DNA of 29,448 nt from Candidatus Kapaibacterium sp. (GTDB taxonomy: Bacteria; Bacteroidota; Ignavibacteria; Kapaibacteriales; UBA2268), in assembly GCA_028691175.1 (NCBI GenBank), contig JAQUZU010000003.1, forward strand, positions 10,742 through 40,189, given 5' to 3'. Position numbers and translations under genes: made by a program. Positions 1 through 8,943 of this stretch are shown here, one piece after another; within the stretch, counting starts at the first letter, position 1, and each line of letters opens with the position of its first letter. The notes under the pieces were generated by a model, which did no database searches, was not told the origin of the DNA, and was given only the letters and a program-made list of their open reading frames with translations.

Positions 1-1142
1 TTTTTGAATAAATCGACTAAATTTAGTTCCTCCCACGGGAAACCCGGTCTGCCGAAATGCCCGTAATTTGCGGTTTCGCGATAAATCGGGCGACGCAGGT
101 TCAGCCTGTAGATAATTCCGTTCGGAGTGAGGTCTATGTTCTTTTGGACAAACTCGGCGAGGTCTTGCTCTTTTTTGCGGTCATTCGACGCAAGCCGGAT
201 ATTAATAGAAGTCGGTTCGGCAACGCCGATTGCGTATGAAACCTGGATCGTGCATTCGGAGGAAATTCCCGCCGCGACGATGTTTTTCGCAATATGCCGC
301 ACCGCGTATGCAGCCGAGCGGTCGACTTTTGTAGGATCTTTGCCGCTGAAGGCTCCGCCGCCGTGAGGTGCTCTGCCGCCGTATGTGTCTACGATGATTT
401 TGCGACCGGTCAAGCCCGTGTCGCCGTGCGGTCCGCCGATTACGAAGTTTCCGGTCGGATTAACGAATATTTTGGTTTTATCGTCGATCAGATTTTCCGG
501 AATAATCGGGGTGATGACTTCGCGCTTGATGTCTTCGAAAATTTGTCCCTGCTTGATGTTTTCGTCGTGCTGAGTGGAGATTACGATTGTATCAACGCGG
601 AGAATTTTATTGGTTTCGTTGTCGTATTCGATTGTTACTTGCGACTTTGAGTCCGGGCGAAGATACGGAATCACGTCCGGAGAATTTTTGCGCAAATCGG
701 CAAGCCGACGGACTAATTGGTGCGAAAACATTAGCGGAGCAGGCATAAGTTCCGGAGTTTCGTCGCAGGCATAGCCGAACATCATACCTTGATCGCCGGC
801 GCCGCCGACGTTCACGCCCATGGAAATATCCGGCGACTGATGATTGATAACGTTAATTACCGCACAGGAATTGGAATCGAAACGATAGTCCGGCTTGGTA
901 TAGCCGATATCCGCAATTACGCCGCGGACGAGTTTTTGCAGGTCGACATAAGTCTGAGTAGTGATTTCGCCGCCGATAACTATCATGCCGGTAGTTGCAT
1001 AGCATTCGCAGGCAACCCGGCTCAGCGGATCGTCGCGAAGCATCGCATCTAAGACTGCGTCCGAGACTTGGTCGCAAACTTTGTCCGGATGTCCTTCGGA
1101 GACAGATTCGGAAGTGAAAAAGTAAGAATTCTTTTGGCTCAT
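1..1142 (-). CDS. metK: S-adenosylmethionine synthetase, C-terminus cut by window edge
   Basis: Makes S-adenosylmethionine from ATP and methionine in the cytoplasm. Translating the minus strand from the ATG at 1142 gives 380 codons with no stop before the window edge. Family motifs are all present: GHPDK near residue 18 (ATP-binding His), GGAGDQGMMFGYACDE in the middle, the GGPHGDTGLTGRKIIVDTYGG region, and HGGGAFSGKDPTKVDRS. The frame ends close to the usual C-terminal FGR...FPWE segment, so only a few residues should be missing. The start is fixed by a strong GGAGG a few bases upstream. It lies 17 bases behind the nucleotidyltransferase on the same strand, so the two are probably co-transcribed. 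The identification is secure; the true C-terminus is outside the window. Confidence 0.97.
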   Translation of the reverse strand, partial: MSQKNSYFFTSESVSEGHPDKVCDQVSDAVLDAMLRDDPLSRVACECYATTGMIVIGGEITTQTYVDLQKLVRGVIADIGYTKPDYRFDSNSCAVINVINHQSPDISMGVNVGGAGDQGMMFGYACDETPELMPAPLMFSHQLVRRLADLRKNSPDVIPYLRPDSKSQVTIEYDNETNKILRVDTIVISTQHDENIKQGQIFEDIKREVITPIIPENLIDDKTKIFVNPTGNFVIGGPHGDTGLTGRKIIVDTYGGRAPHGGGAFSGKDPTKVDRSAAYAVRHIAKNIVAAGISSECTIQVSYAIGVAEPTSINIRLASNDRKKEQDLAEFVQKNIDLTPNGIIYRLNLRRPIYRETANYGHFGRPGFPWEELNLVDLFK

Positions 1143-1159
1143 GATTTCCTCCGTATATA

Positions 1160-2140
1160 TTAATGTTCAATTTCGCTTGAGTTTCCGACGTTCAGGCAAT
1201 TGTAATGTCCTTTTACGACGGCGTTGTTTCCGATAATCGAGTTTTGCAGAAGCGAAGTCTCGACAAATGCTTCATCGCTGATGATAGAATTATTTATGAT
1301 TGAATTATGCACGGTTGCATTTTCTGCGACTGTCGCGAATGGGCCGATAATCGAGTTCGAGATATTAGCGGTTTCGGCAATATAGACCGGCGGAATGATG
1401 ACTGTCGATTCCGGTTTGCGGCTCGAAGTAGCTTTGCCGAGCAGATATTCGTTTGTAGCGAGAAGGGTTTCCGGCTTTCCGCAATCGTACCAGCCCTCTA
1501 CCGGGAACGGCTTGAAAATTTCGCCTTTGCGCAGCATGCTGTGCAGTGCATCAGTCAGTTGATATTCGTTGCGTGTGCGGATGTCGTTTGTGATAAGTTC
1601 GTCAAGCGATTCTTTCAGCATTTTCGGATTTTTGATGAAATAGATTCCGACTATTGCGCTGTCTGATACAAAAGTTTCCGGCTTTTCGACCAAATTGCAG
1701 ATATTGCCGTTTGCGTCGGTCTGGACTACGCCGAAGCGGCGCGGGTCTTCGACTTTTTTTATGCCGATTGTGCTGTATTCGGAAGTAATGATGTCGTGCA
1801 AATGTACGTCGAAAATCGTGTCGCCGAGGATAATCAGAAGTGGCTCGTTGTCGTCGTAAGTGTCGTTTCCGACCCAGATTGCGTGCCCCAAGCCGAGACT
1901 TTCTTTTTGCGGGACAAAGTCGACGTCCATGTCGCTGTATTTTGTATTGACATATTCCTGAATTAATTTTCCCATGTAGCCGGTGATAATCGAGGCTTTG
2001 CTGATACCTTGCCGGCGAAGTTCGTCGAGGATATGCCCGAGAATCGGTTTCCCGGCGACGTTCAATAAAACTTTCGGCAATGTATAGGTATGTGGGCGAA
2101 GTCTTGTGCCGACTCCGGCGACCGGAATTACAGCTCTCAT
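1160..2140 (-). CDS. Sugar-phosphate nucleotidyltransferase with C-terminal left-handed beta-helix
   Basis: Cytoplasmic NTP-transferase that should join a hexose 1-phosphate to a nucleoside triphosphate, producing an activated sugar for envelope polysaccharide or LPS. The N-terminus has the signature GVGTRLRPHTYTLPK (residues 9-23), and LGDT with following Asp residues supplies the metal site around residue 105. From about residue 245 the repeated pattern of Ile/Asn/Ser (NSIIGPFATV, NSIINNSIIS, NSIIGNNAVV) is a hexapeptide left-handed beta-helix, as in GlmU- and archaeal-type bifunctional enzymes. At 326 aa it fits glucose-1-phosphate thymidylyl/uridylyltransferase relatives. Substrate and nucleotide cannot be told from sequence, so no symbol is given. 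It sits between the VWA gene (91 bases upstream) and metK (17 bases downstream), all on the minus strand. Confidence 0.85.
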   Translation of the reverse strand: MRAVIPVAGVGTRLRPHTYTLPKVLLNVAGKPILGHILDELRRQGISKASIITGYMGKLIQEYVNTKYSDMDVDFVPQKESLGLGHAIWVGNDTYDDNEPLLIILGDTIFDVHLHDIITSEYSTIGIKKVEDPRRFGVVQTDANGNICNLVEKPETFVSDSAIVGIYFIKNPKMLKESLDELITNDIRTRNEYQLTDALHSMLRKGEIFKPFPVEGWYDCGKPETLLATNEYLLGKATSSRKPESTVIIPPVYIAETANISNSIIGPFATVAENATVHNSIINNSIISDEAFVETSLLQNSIIGNNAVVKGHYNCLNVGNSSEIEH

Positions 2141-2171
2141 CTATTTTCTCAATTTAGTTCTTAAATTTTTG

Positions 2172-2187
2172 ACGTAAATAATTACGT
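2172..2187. promoter_or_regulatory. Perfect 6-base-arm palindrome upstream of the nucleotidyltransferase gene
   Basis: ACGTAA-ATAA-TTACGT reads the same on both strands. It lies in the 90-base gap between the VWA gene and the nucleotidyltransferase, about 30 bases before the latter's start codon. Its position suits an operator, but nothing else in the window supports it and chance is possible in AT-rich DNA. Confidence 0.2.
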
Positions 2188-2230
2188 TAAAATAGAGACG
2201 CTCTGCAAAAAATAATATTGTTTTACGCGA

Positions 2231-3253
2231 TTATATCGATAAAATCTGCATAATTTTGCCTTTATAGCGTGTCAGGATAGTCTCTATAGTGAGTAAAATC
2301 AATGCCGCAATAAGGAAATATTGGTATTTGCTCTGATATTGGGAGAATTTTTTGCTTTCGAACTGCGATTTTTCCATTTTGTCGATCTGCGAAATGAATT
2401 GCTCGAGATCCGGTTCCGTCTGATATGAGCGGACGAACATTCCGCCGCCGGCTTTCGCGATATTGCCGAGGGCGTCGGCGTTTAGCTTGGAGATGACTGT
2501 TTTGCCGGCATCGTCTTTCATGTAAGTAGAGATTTCGCCGTTGCGATAAACCGGAATCGGCGCGCCGTCCGGCGAACCCATACCGATTGTATAGACTACG
2601 AAGCCGTTTTCGGCGGCATTTTCGGCACTTTCGACTGCGTCGTCTTCGTGGTTTTCGCCGTCGGAAATTATAAGCAGGGCTTTCTTCTGCTTTTGGTCGG
2701 TTTTGAATTTATTGACTGCGATATCGATTGCTGCGCCGAGTGCGGTACCCTGTTCGCTGATGAATTCCGGATCGATTGTAGAGAGAAACATTTTCGCCGC
2801 ACCGTAGTCCGAAGTGAGCGGAAAGAGCACGTTTGCCCGCCCGGCAAAGATAATCAGCCCGACGCGGTCGCTCTCAAGTTTGTCCAATAGTTTGCTGATG
2901 GAATGTTTCGCGAGTTCGAGGCGGCTCGGCTTTACGTCTTCTGCGAGCATGGAGTATGAAATATCGAGCGCGACGACAATATCGATGCCCTCGCGTTTTG
3001 CGTCTTTGAGTTTGGTTCCGGCGCGCGGATTTGCATAAGTAATCACAAGCAGGGCAAGGCACACCGCGAAAAGCAGGAATTTTACCCACGCTTTTATGCC
3101 GGAATAGCGAAAAAGAAGTTTCCGGAGGTTCTCGCGATTTGCGATTTTCGAGAGCTTTTGCCGGCGAATAAATCGCGACAAAATAAACAGCACCGCCACC
3201 GCGGGCACGCTCCACAGCCAAATTAAATTTTCTGCAAACTCAAATTCAGGCAT
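2231..3253 (-). CDS. BatA/BatB-like membrane protein with von Willebrand A domain
   Basis: 340 aa. Two N-terminal membrane segments (about residues 10-27 and 57-74) precede a VWA domain of about residues 90-290, and a third membrane segment lies near residues 312-330. The metal-ion-dependent adhesion site begins with D97-I-S99-Y-S101, an intact DxSxS. A Thr follows in the SEQGTALGAAID loop and an Asp in IISDGENHEDD. This topology matches BatA/BatB proteins of Bacteroidota aerotolerance (bat) operons, which are thought to work with MoxR-type AAA ATPases. The usual DUF58 and tetratricopeptide partners are absent here. The only MoxR gene lies about 7 kb away across other genes. The start is supported by AGAGG roughly 5 bases upstream. 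Biochemical function is unknown for the family. Confidence 0.88.
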   Translation of the reverse strand: MPEFEFAENLIWLWSVPAVAVLFILSRFIRRQKLSKIANRENLRKLLFRYSGIKAWVKFLLFAVCLALLVITYANPRAGTKLKDAKREGIDIVVALDISYSMLAEDVKPSRLELAKHSISKLLDKLESDRVGLIIFAGRANVLFPLTSDYGAAKMFLSTIDPEFISEQGTALGAAIDIAVNKFKTDQKQKKALLIISDGENHEDDAVESAENAAENGFVVYTIGMGSPDGAPIPVYRNGEISTYMKDDAGKTVISKLNADALGNIAKAGGGMFVRSYQTEPDLEQFISQIDKMEKSQFESKKFSQYQSKYQYFLIAALILLTIETILTRYKGKIMQILSI

Positions 3254-3298
3254 CTCGACCTCTGAAATTCATAATTTTCAAAATGCGTTATAAACGAT

Positions 3299-4588
3299 TT
3301 ATTTATTCACCATAATTTCAATAATTGCCTTATCGGTAGCGAGCATTGCGTTCGAGGCTAAATTGCCGATATTTGCGATTGTCTGCTCTACGCACTCGGC
3401 GATAATTCCGTCGGTAGCGGAAGCGCAAATATTGTCGATTGCGAAGTATGCGGACTGCACTGCCGCGGAGGTTCCGGAGGCAACTTTCAGGGCGCAACCC
3501 GGCTTCGCGCCGTCGCAGATCATTCCGGTCAGCGTGGCGGTCATGTTTTTGATTGCATAAGCAATTTGCTCGCAATTTCCGCCGAGCAGGTAAGTTATGC
3601 CGCACGCGGCGCCGGTCGAGGCAACTACGCAGCCGCATGCGCCGGAGAGTTTCCCGAAGTTCTGCTTGATGAGTACCGAGATTAAACTGCCGAGCATGAG
3701 TGCGCGAATATATTTTTCGTCGCTGACTTTTAGGACTTCTGCCGCCGCGACTATCGGCATGGTAACGGTGATTCCTTGGTTTCCGCTGCCGGAATTGCTC
3801 ATTGCCGGGAGCATTGCGCCCGCCATTCTTGCGTCGCTTGCCGCAGCAGTGCGAGCCATCGCGGAGAGGAGGAGTTTATCTGCACAGTCGCTTTTGCCGA
3901 TTCGCTTTGCGATGCTTTCGCCGACCCCGAGCCCGAGTGGGGATTTGCTTTCGAGGCCGAATTGCGAGAGGCGGTCATTCATGTTGGCGGCTTCGCGGAT
4001 AAATTCGATTTCGTCTAACGGTGCTGTAGTCGCAAATTCGTAAATTTCTGCGACGGATAATTTTTTGTGCTGCTTGGAGTCTGCGCCGGTGGTGCAGGGC
4101 TCCTTCTTATATATAAGGTTGTCATCTAAGGAAATTTCGATGATATTTGTATGTGCATCGGCAAGGCGCGCAACTGCGACATGACTTGCCGAAGTGATTT
4201 TCGCTTCTACATAGAGCATCGGCGAATCGTTTTTCGGCTTGAGATCGATGTTCTTTCCTGCGGCGAATGCTTTTGCCTTTTCGGCTATTTCCGGCGTAAC
4301 ATTGTGCAGAACTTCGAGTTTGTCGTTTTTATCGCCGGTAAAGCATGCCAGTGCGGCGGCAATTTCCAGACCGATCATTCCCGTGCCGGGAACTCCGACG
4401 CCCATACCGTTTTTGAAGATGTTCGGGCTTACTTCGACTTCCGCCCGAACTGGAGATTCGCCCGCCGGCAGTGCTTGCCGCGCCGCGGCGACCGTCAGTG
4501 CAACGGCTATCGGTTCCGTACAGCCCAATGCTGGCACAACTTCCTGATTTACCAAATCAATAATTTCGCTTCTTCTTGTCTTATCCAT
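3299..4588 (-). CDS. UPF0597 / L-cysteine desulfidase family protein
   Basis: 429 aa cytoplasmic protein of the L-serine dehydratase alpha-like (UPF0597, CdsB/YhaM) family. Members degrade L-cysteine to pyruvate, ammonia and sulfide, or a related amino acid, using an oxygen-sensitive iron-sulfur cluster. The N-terminal ALGCTEPIAVAL motif (Cys23), the glycine-rich GVGVPGTGMIGLE and the C-terminal MICDGAKPGCALK with two further Cys are the family marks and likely cluster ligands. Length is normal. It is first in a minus-strand row, with the VWA gene starting 45 bases after it. A TAAATTTG box upstream may be its promoter. Substrate in this organism cannot be assigned; cysteine desulfidase is the best-supported guess from the family. 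Confidence 0.85.
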   Translation of the reverse strand: MDKTRRSEIIDLVNQEVVPALGCTEPIAVALTVAAARQALPAGESPVRAEVEVSPNIFKNGMGVGVPGTGMIGLEIAAALACFTGDKNDKLEVLHNVTPEIAEKAKAFAAGKNIDLKPKNDSPMLYVEAKITSASHVAVARLADAHTNIIEISLDDNLIYKKEPCTTGADSKQHKKLSVAEIYEFATTAPLDEIEFIREAANMNDRLSQFGLESKSPLGLGVGESIAKRIGKSDCADKLLLSAMARTAAASDARMAGAMLPAMSNSGSGNQGITVTMPIVAAAEVLKVSDEKYIRALMLGSLISVLIKQNFGKLSGACGCVVASTGAACGITYLLGGNCEQIAYAIKNMTATLTGMICDGAKPGCALKVASGTSAAVQSAYFAIDNICASATDGIIAECVEQTIANIGNLASNAMLATDKAIIEIMVNK

Positions 4589-4917
4589 ATTTGTATTCCG
4601 TTATATAAATTACAGCAATCAAATTTACAAAAAAATTGCGTAAAATAAGCAAAAAATTACGTGAAATGACGAGCTGCATTTCGTGACGGACGATTTATGT
4701 CCGTATTCCAAAAAGTAGCCTGAAAAAAGTTTCAAAAAATAAAGTTTTTTTTCCAAATTATTCCACTAAACGCAAATTTTAATCGTTTATAAACCTTTAG
4801 TAGGTACAATTTAGAAAATACTTACCGAAAAATGCGCGCGGACTTTGCGTGCAATGGTTTAAACGCAAAAACAACAGCATATATATTAATTTTTTAATTT
4901 ATAATGGAGATTTTTAC
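4589..4917. other. AT-rich divergent intergenic region with several small hairpins
   Basis: This 329-base gap separates the divergent UPF0597 and first T9SS genes and holds no credible ORF. Inverted repeats visible are GAAATG...CATTTC (4663-4682), ACGGAC...GTCCGT (4686-4704) and an imperfect TGCGCGC...GCGTGCA (4833-4853). The last is close enough to the T9SS gene to lie in its 5' leader. I could not find a clean TAnnTTTG box for the plus-strand gene; TACAATTTAG at 4805 is the nearest candidate. Confidence 0.4.
4620..4653 (-). promoter_or_regulatory. Possible Bacteroidota-type promoter for the UPF0597 gene
   Basis: On the minus strand TAAATTTG (4620-4627) matches the TAnnTTTG -7 box. A TTTG lies 22 bases upstream of it (4650-4653), slightly longer than the usual 19-21 spacing. 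It would give a leader of about 25 bases. The sequence is AT-rich, so this is only moderately convincing. Confidence 0.35.
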
Positions 4918-6834
4918 ATGAAGAAGATTTTTACTACTTTCTGCCTTATGGTAGCCCTTGCTTTTGGTACAGCAAATGCAGCGACGACTTATTACGCAGA
5001 TAATTTCTCTCAAGGATTAGACCAATACACCTTGATTGATGGCGACGGACTTGCTGGATCAAGCATTTATTCACAGATTTTCGGCTCGGCAATAGGTGCT
5101 CAGAGCTGGTTCCCGGTACAGTTTAGCAGTAGTCAGATTTGTGCTGTAGCACTCAGCAATTTTGAACCTGCAGGAACTGCAGACGACTGGATGATTTCTC
5201 CGGAAATCGCAATCGGCGAAAATGTTACTCTCGAATGGTATGCTTTAAGCTTCTCGCAATATCTTGGAGCTGAAGGTACTTACGGCTATGACGGATATGA
5301 AATCCTCGTTTCCGATAATGGCGGTACAACCAAAGCAGACTTCACTACCGTAGTCTTTTCTACTACTGCTGAATATGGCGAAATCCCTCATCAAGTTAAA
5401 TTGGACGATTTCGGATTTGCAAACAAGACAGTCAGATTTGCAATCCACTCTAATTCTACCCAGAAATTAGGTCTCGTTTTCACTTATGTTCAAATGTACA
5501 CTCCGGACGAGTATGATTTGCAACTTGCTTCTACAACCACTCCGGCAAACGTTGAATTAGGTTCACAACAAATGTTGGGCGCAACTGTTTATAACTACAG
5601 CGGTGCTGCAGTTTCTTCTTTCGACCTGACTATTCAGGAAGATGGCGGCGACCCAATCGTAACTACATTCTCTGATTTGACTTGGGCTTACGGCGAAGGT
5701 TTGAATTTGACTTCTGCAGATCCTTGGCTTGCTAATGTTCTCGGCAGCAGAAACCTTACTTTCACTGTTGGCAACATTAACGGCGTAAACGCTACAGACG
5801 CAACTCCGGAAAATAACACATTGATTGCTTCTACTTTCGTATATGATAACACAAACAGCACTACTCTGACTCCGCTTTATGAGCAATTCACTTCTTCTAC
5901 TTGCGGTCCTTGCTATTCGATCGGCGAAACTTACGGTATGACTGCTCTTACCGATAGAAACGTTGAAGAAAAAGGCCTCGTTTTGGTTAAATATCAAATG
6001 AAATGGCCGGTCCCCGGCGATCCGTATTTTAACAACGACGGCGGCATGAGACAAAATTTCTATGAAGTAACCGGCGTTCCGGCTGCTTATGGAAACGGTA
6101 GCGAATATGAATTTACAAATGAGAACCTTTCTCAAACCGGTTTAGACAAACTCTATGATGCACGCGGTTTCTATACAATTTCTAATGCATCTTATACAGT
6201 AGATGAAGAAGCAAAAACTGTAAACGTAAAAGCTACAATCGCTCCGGTTGCCGATTTTACCGGCAATGACGTAAAAGTACATGTTGCCTTATTCGAATTC
6301 AAAACTACAGGAAATGTAGGTTCAAACGGCGAAACAGAATTCCACCACGTTATGCATAAAATGCTCCCGAACGGCAATGGTACTGCCGTAACTGCTTTGG
6401 CTGCAGGCAGCGAACAAATTATCGAATTAACCGGCGACATGAGCGCTACACACGTAGAAGAAATGTCCGACCTCGGCGTTGCAATCTTCGTACAAAATTC
6501 AACCACTCACCAGGTTTACCAAGCAGCTTATGCTGTTAAAGGTAACAGCGGCGTAAAAGAATTGTCTGACGGCAACGGAATTATCGGCTTATATCCGAAC
6601 CCTGCAAACAACAATACTAACCTGAAATATGCTGTAAATACTCCGGGCGAAGTAGCAATCGAACTTTTCGACGCTGCTGGAAACAACGTTTATAACGCTA
6701 ATCTCGGCAACCTGACTACAGGTTATTACACTTATAACTTCAATAATCTTGCAGAATTATCCAACGGTCAATATTTCGTTCGCCTGCACATCGCCGGCAA
6801 CACTTATAATGACGTTTTGAATATTGTAAGATAA
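4918..6834 (+). CDS. T9SS-secreted Omp28/thioredoxin-like protein, CGPC-containing copy
   Basis: 638 aa from the ATG at 4918. I prefer this to the in-frame upstream ATG at 4849 because it gives a classical signal peptide (MKKIFTTFCLMVALAFGTANA), has GGAG 9 bases upstream and matches the paralog's start. Order: signal peptide; a choice-of-anchor-J-like beta domain (about 25-195, with DDWMISPEI); a CARDB/FN3-like segment (about 200-310); an Omp28-type thioredoxin-like domain starting near 318 with a CGPC motif at 329-332; and a T9SS type A sorting domain over the last 80 residues (LYPNPANNNTN onward). It should be exported by T9SS and held at or released from the surface. The CGPC pair suggests thiol-disulfide activity, which is inference. 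Its codons are richer in T- and A-ending choices (GCT, TCT, ACT) than the paralog's, like enolase, hinting at high expression. Confidence 0.85.
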   Translation: MKKIFTTFCLMVALAFGTANAATTYYADNFSQGLDQYTLIDGDGLAGSSIYSQIFGSAIGAQSWFPVQFSSSQICAVALSNFEPAGTADDWMISPEIAIGENVTLEWYALSFSQYLGAEGTYGYDGYEILVSDNGGTTKADFTTVVFSTTAEYGEIPHQVKLDDFGFANKTVRFAIHSNSTQKLGLVFTYVQMYTPDEYDLQLASTTTPANVELGSQQMLGATVYNYSGAAVSSFDLTIQEDGGDPIVTTFSDLTWAYGEGLNLTSADPWLANVLGSRNLTFTVGNINGVNATDATPENNTLIASTFVYDNTNSTTLTPLYEQFTSSTCGPCYSIGETYGMTALTDRNVEEKGLVLVKYQMKWPVPGDPYFNNDGGMRQNFYEVTGVPAAYGNGSEYEFTNENLSQTGLDKLYDARGFYTISNASYTVDEEAKTVNVKATIAPVADFTGNDVKVHVALFEFKTTGNVGSNGETEFHHVMHKMLPNGNGTAVTALAAGSEQIIELTGDMSATHVEEMSDLGVAIFVQNSTTHQVYQAAYAVKGNSGVKELSDGNGIIGLYPNPANNNTNLKYAVNTPGEVAIELFDAAGNNVYNANLGNLTTGYYTYNFNNLAELSNGQYFVRLHIAGNTYNDVLNIVR

Positions 6835-6876
6835 TTGTAGAGAATTATTTTGGTGGCGAATTTTCGCTACTATAAG

Positions 6877-6909
6877 GGAAGGCGGATATTTGTCCGCTTT
6901 CCTTTTTTT
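6877..6909 (+). terminator. Rho-independent terminator after the first T9SS gene
   Basis: A 10-base-pair stem (GGAAGGCGGA with TCCGCTTTCC, one G-U pair) with a 6-base loop is followed by seven T residues. A smaller 7-base-pair hairpin (6853-6870) sits just before it. Together they should end transcription of the first paralog. No equivalent follows the second paralog. Confidence 0.85.
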
Positions 6910-6917
6910 ATGCACGC

Positions 6918-6956
6918 TTTGCTTTTGATTTTCTCGAATTTATTGCGTAGTTTTGT
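6918..6956 (+). promoter_or_regulatory. Bacteroidota promoter, first copy of a repeated promoter element
   Basis: TTTG (6924-6927), a 20-base spacer and TAGTTTTG (6948-6955) form an exact match to the TTTG / TAnnTTTG promoter. The 39-base block is repeated at 8944-8982 in front of enolase with four mismatches. It should drive the second T9SS paralog with a leader of roughly 50 bases. Confidence 0.7.
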
Positions 6957-7013
6957 GAAAACACACGGGAAAGTTCCGATAAATCCCGATAAATAATTTA
7001 AATACATAGATTT

Positions 7014-8936
7014 ATGAAAAAGTTACTTACTGCTTTCTGTTTTATGGCGATGCTGATTTACGGCACGGCAAATGCCGCGACGACTTATTTTGCAGATGAC
7101 TTTTCGGACGGATTAGACCAATATATTTTAATCGACGGCGACGGACTCACGGCGTCGAGAGATTATGACAGAAAATTCGGCGTGTTAGGCACTCGGAGCT
7201 GGTTTGCGGTAGATTACAACGGCGACATGCTTGCCGCGGCAATCAGCAATTTTGAGCCCGCGGGAACTGCGGACGACTGGATGATTTCTCCGGAAATTCA
7301 GCTCGGCGAAAATGTTACTTTTGAATGGTTCGCCGCGATTTTGTTCTGGGGACGTGGCACGGGAACCTATGCAAGTGACGGATACGAAATCTACGTTTCC
7401 GATAATGGCGGCACAAGCAAAGAAGACTTCACGACCGTGGTATATTCGACCGATTCCGAGGACGGCTCTGAGCTGCGTTCTGTTAATTTGGACGATTTCG
7501 GATTTGCGAACAAGAAAGTCCGATTTGCAATTCACTCGAATTCCACTCAGGGATTCGGCATAGTATTCGATTATGTGCAGATTTTCACGCGGGACAAGTT
7601 TGACCTGAAAGTTTCCGGTACAAACTTGCCGGTCAGCGTTGAGACAGGCTCGGAAGTGAATTTGGAGACGAACGTTTTCAGCTACAGCGACTCCGCGGTT
7701 ACTTCATTCGACATGACTATTCAGGAGGAGGGCGGCGAGCCGATGGTAAAACGCTTCAACGTTTCGAAATGGACTTACAGCTATTTTATTCGCACGACTT
7801 CAAATGAACCTTGGCGCGCTACTACTCTCGGCAACAGAAAAATTACCTTTACCGCCGGCAACATCAATGGTGAAGACGCCACGGACGGAGTCCCGGAGGA
7901 CAACACTCAAACGGTTACAACTTTCGTATATGACCGCAACACCGGCATAACGCGAAATTCGCTCTGCGAGTCTTTTACTTCATCGGCCTCTACGAGTTGC
8001 TATTACTATGGAGAAAAGGGTGGGCTGAATGCACTTTTTGATAGAAATGTCGACGAAAAAGGGCTTGTCTGGCTTAGATATCCGATGAAATGGGCTGATG
8101 ATAACGACGGCGACGGCGATCCGTATTTCAACGCGGACGGCGAAATGAGACAAAAATATTATAATGTGGGAAGCGTTCCGGCTGTTTTCGCAGATGGCGA
8201 TGTCTATAAATTGACTGTCGATAACCTCTCGCAAGTCGGAGTAGATTCTCTCTTTGCGGTGCCGGGATTTTATTCTGTTTCGGATGCGACCTATTCGATT
8301 GACGAAAACGCAAAAACCGTAAGCGTAAAGGCGAAAATAGCTCCCGCAGTTGATTACGTCGGAGACGACGTAAAAGTATATGTTGCAGTATTTGAATTTA
8401 AAACTACCGGAAACGCAGGCTCGAACGGCGAAACCGAATTTCACCACGTTGTGCAGAAAATGCTCCCGGACGGCAACGGCACGACTGTAACTGCTTTGAC
8501 TTTGGGCAGCGAGCAGACAATCGAATTTACCGGCGATATGAGTGCTGCAAACGTGGAAGAAATGTCCGACCTCGGCGTTGCAATCTTCGTACAAGACAAT
8601 ACTACTCACCGGGTTTATCAGGCTGCGTATGCCGTAAAGAGCGGAGTTAGCAGCGTAAAAGAATTGTTTGACGGCAGCGGAATTATCGGCTTATATCCGA
8701 ACCCGGCAAACAACAATACTAACCTGAAATATGCCGTAAATACTCCGGGCGAAGCAGCAATCGAACTCTTCGACGCCGCCGGAAACAATGTTTATTACGT
8801 AAATCTCGGCAATCTGAATATAGGTTATTACACTTATAACTTCAATAATCTTGCAGAATTATCCGCCGGGCAATATTTCGTACGCCTGCACATCGCCGGA
8901 AACACTTATAGTGACGTTTTGAATATAGTAAGATAA
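7014..8936 (+). CDS. T9SS-secreted Omp28/thioredoxin-like paralog lacking the first CGPC cysteine
   Basis: 640 aa, the same architecture as the upstream gene: signal peptide ending at NAA, an anchor-J-like domain, a middle beta segment, an Omp28-like thioredoxin fold and a T9SS type A sorting domain. The two proteins align almost end to end. At the redox motif this copy reads S326-T-S-C329 where the neighbour has C-G-P-C. The nucleophilic first Cys has become Ser and only the second remains, so redox activity is probably lost or altered. The sorting domain and its DNA are nearly identical to the first copy, while the middle is much more diverged. There is no Shine-Dalgarno before the ATG. No terminator separates it from enolase, so read-through is likely. 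Codon choice is more G/C-ending than in the first copy. Confidence 0.85.
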   Translation: MKKLLTAFCFMAMLIYGTANAATTYFADDFSDGLDQYILIDGDGLTASRDYDRKFGVLGTRSWFAVDYNGDMLAAAISNFEPAGTADDWMISPEIQLGENVTFEWFAAILFWGRGTGTYASDGYEIYVSDNGGTSKEDFTTVVYSTDSEDGSELRSVNLDDFGFANKKVRFAIHSNSTQGFGIVFDYVQIFTRDKFDLKVSGTNLPVSVETGSEVNLETNVFSYSDSAVTSFDMTIQEEGGEPMVKRFNVSKWTYSYFIRTTSNEPWRATTLGNRKITFTAGNINGEDATDGVPEDNTQTVTTFVYDRNTGITRNSLCESFTSSASTSCYYYGEKGGLNALFDRNVDEKGLVWLRYPMKWADDNDGDGDPYFNADGEMRQKYYNVGSVPAVFADGDVYKLTVDNLSQVGVDSLFAVPGFYSVSDATYSIDENAKTVSVKAKIAPAVDYVGDDVKVYVAVFEFKTTGNAGSNGETEFHHVVQKMLPDGNGTTVTALTLGSEQTIEFTGDMSAANVEEMSDLGVAIFVQDNTTHRVYQAAYAVKSGVSSVKELFDGSGIIGLYPNPANNNTNLKYAVNTPGEAAIELFDAAGNNVYYVNLGNLNIGYYTYNFNNLAELSAGQYFVRLHIAGNTYSDVLNIVR

Positions 8937-8943
8937 TCGGGGA

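Noticed and set aside
57..1052. Overlapping plus-strand ORFs of 60-118 codons
   Set aside because: They are antisense shadows of metK, which accounts for this whole stretch on the minus strand with all family motifs.
4620..4665. Possible third copy of the AAA_14 dyad motif (GCGTAAAATAAGC...TTACGT)
   Set aside because: Only loosely similar and not palindromic; expected in AT-rich DNA.
4849..4917. Upstream ATG extension of the first T9SS gene
   Set aside because: It would bury the signal peptide behind 23 extra residues, has no ribosome site, and the paralog begins at the equivalent of 4918.
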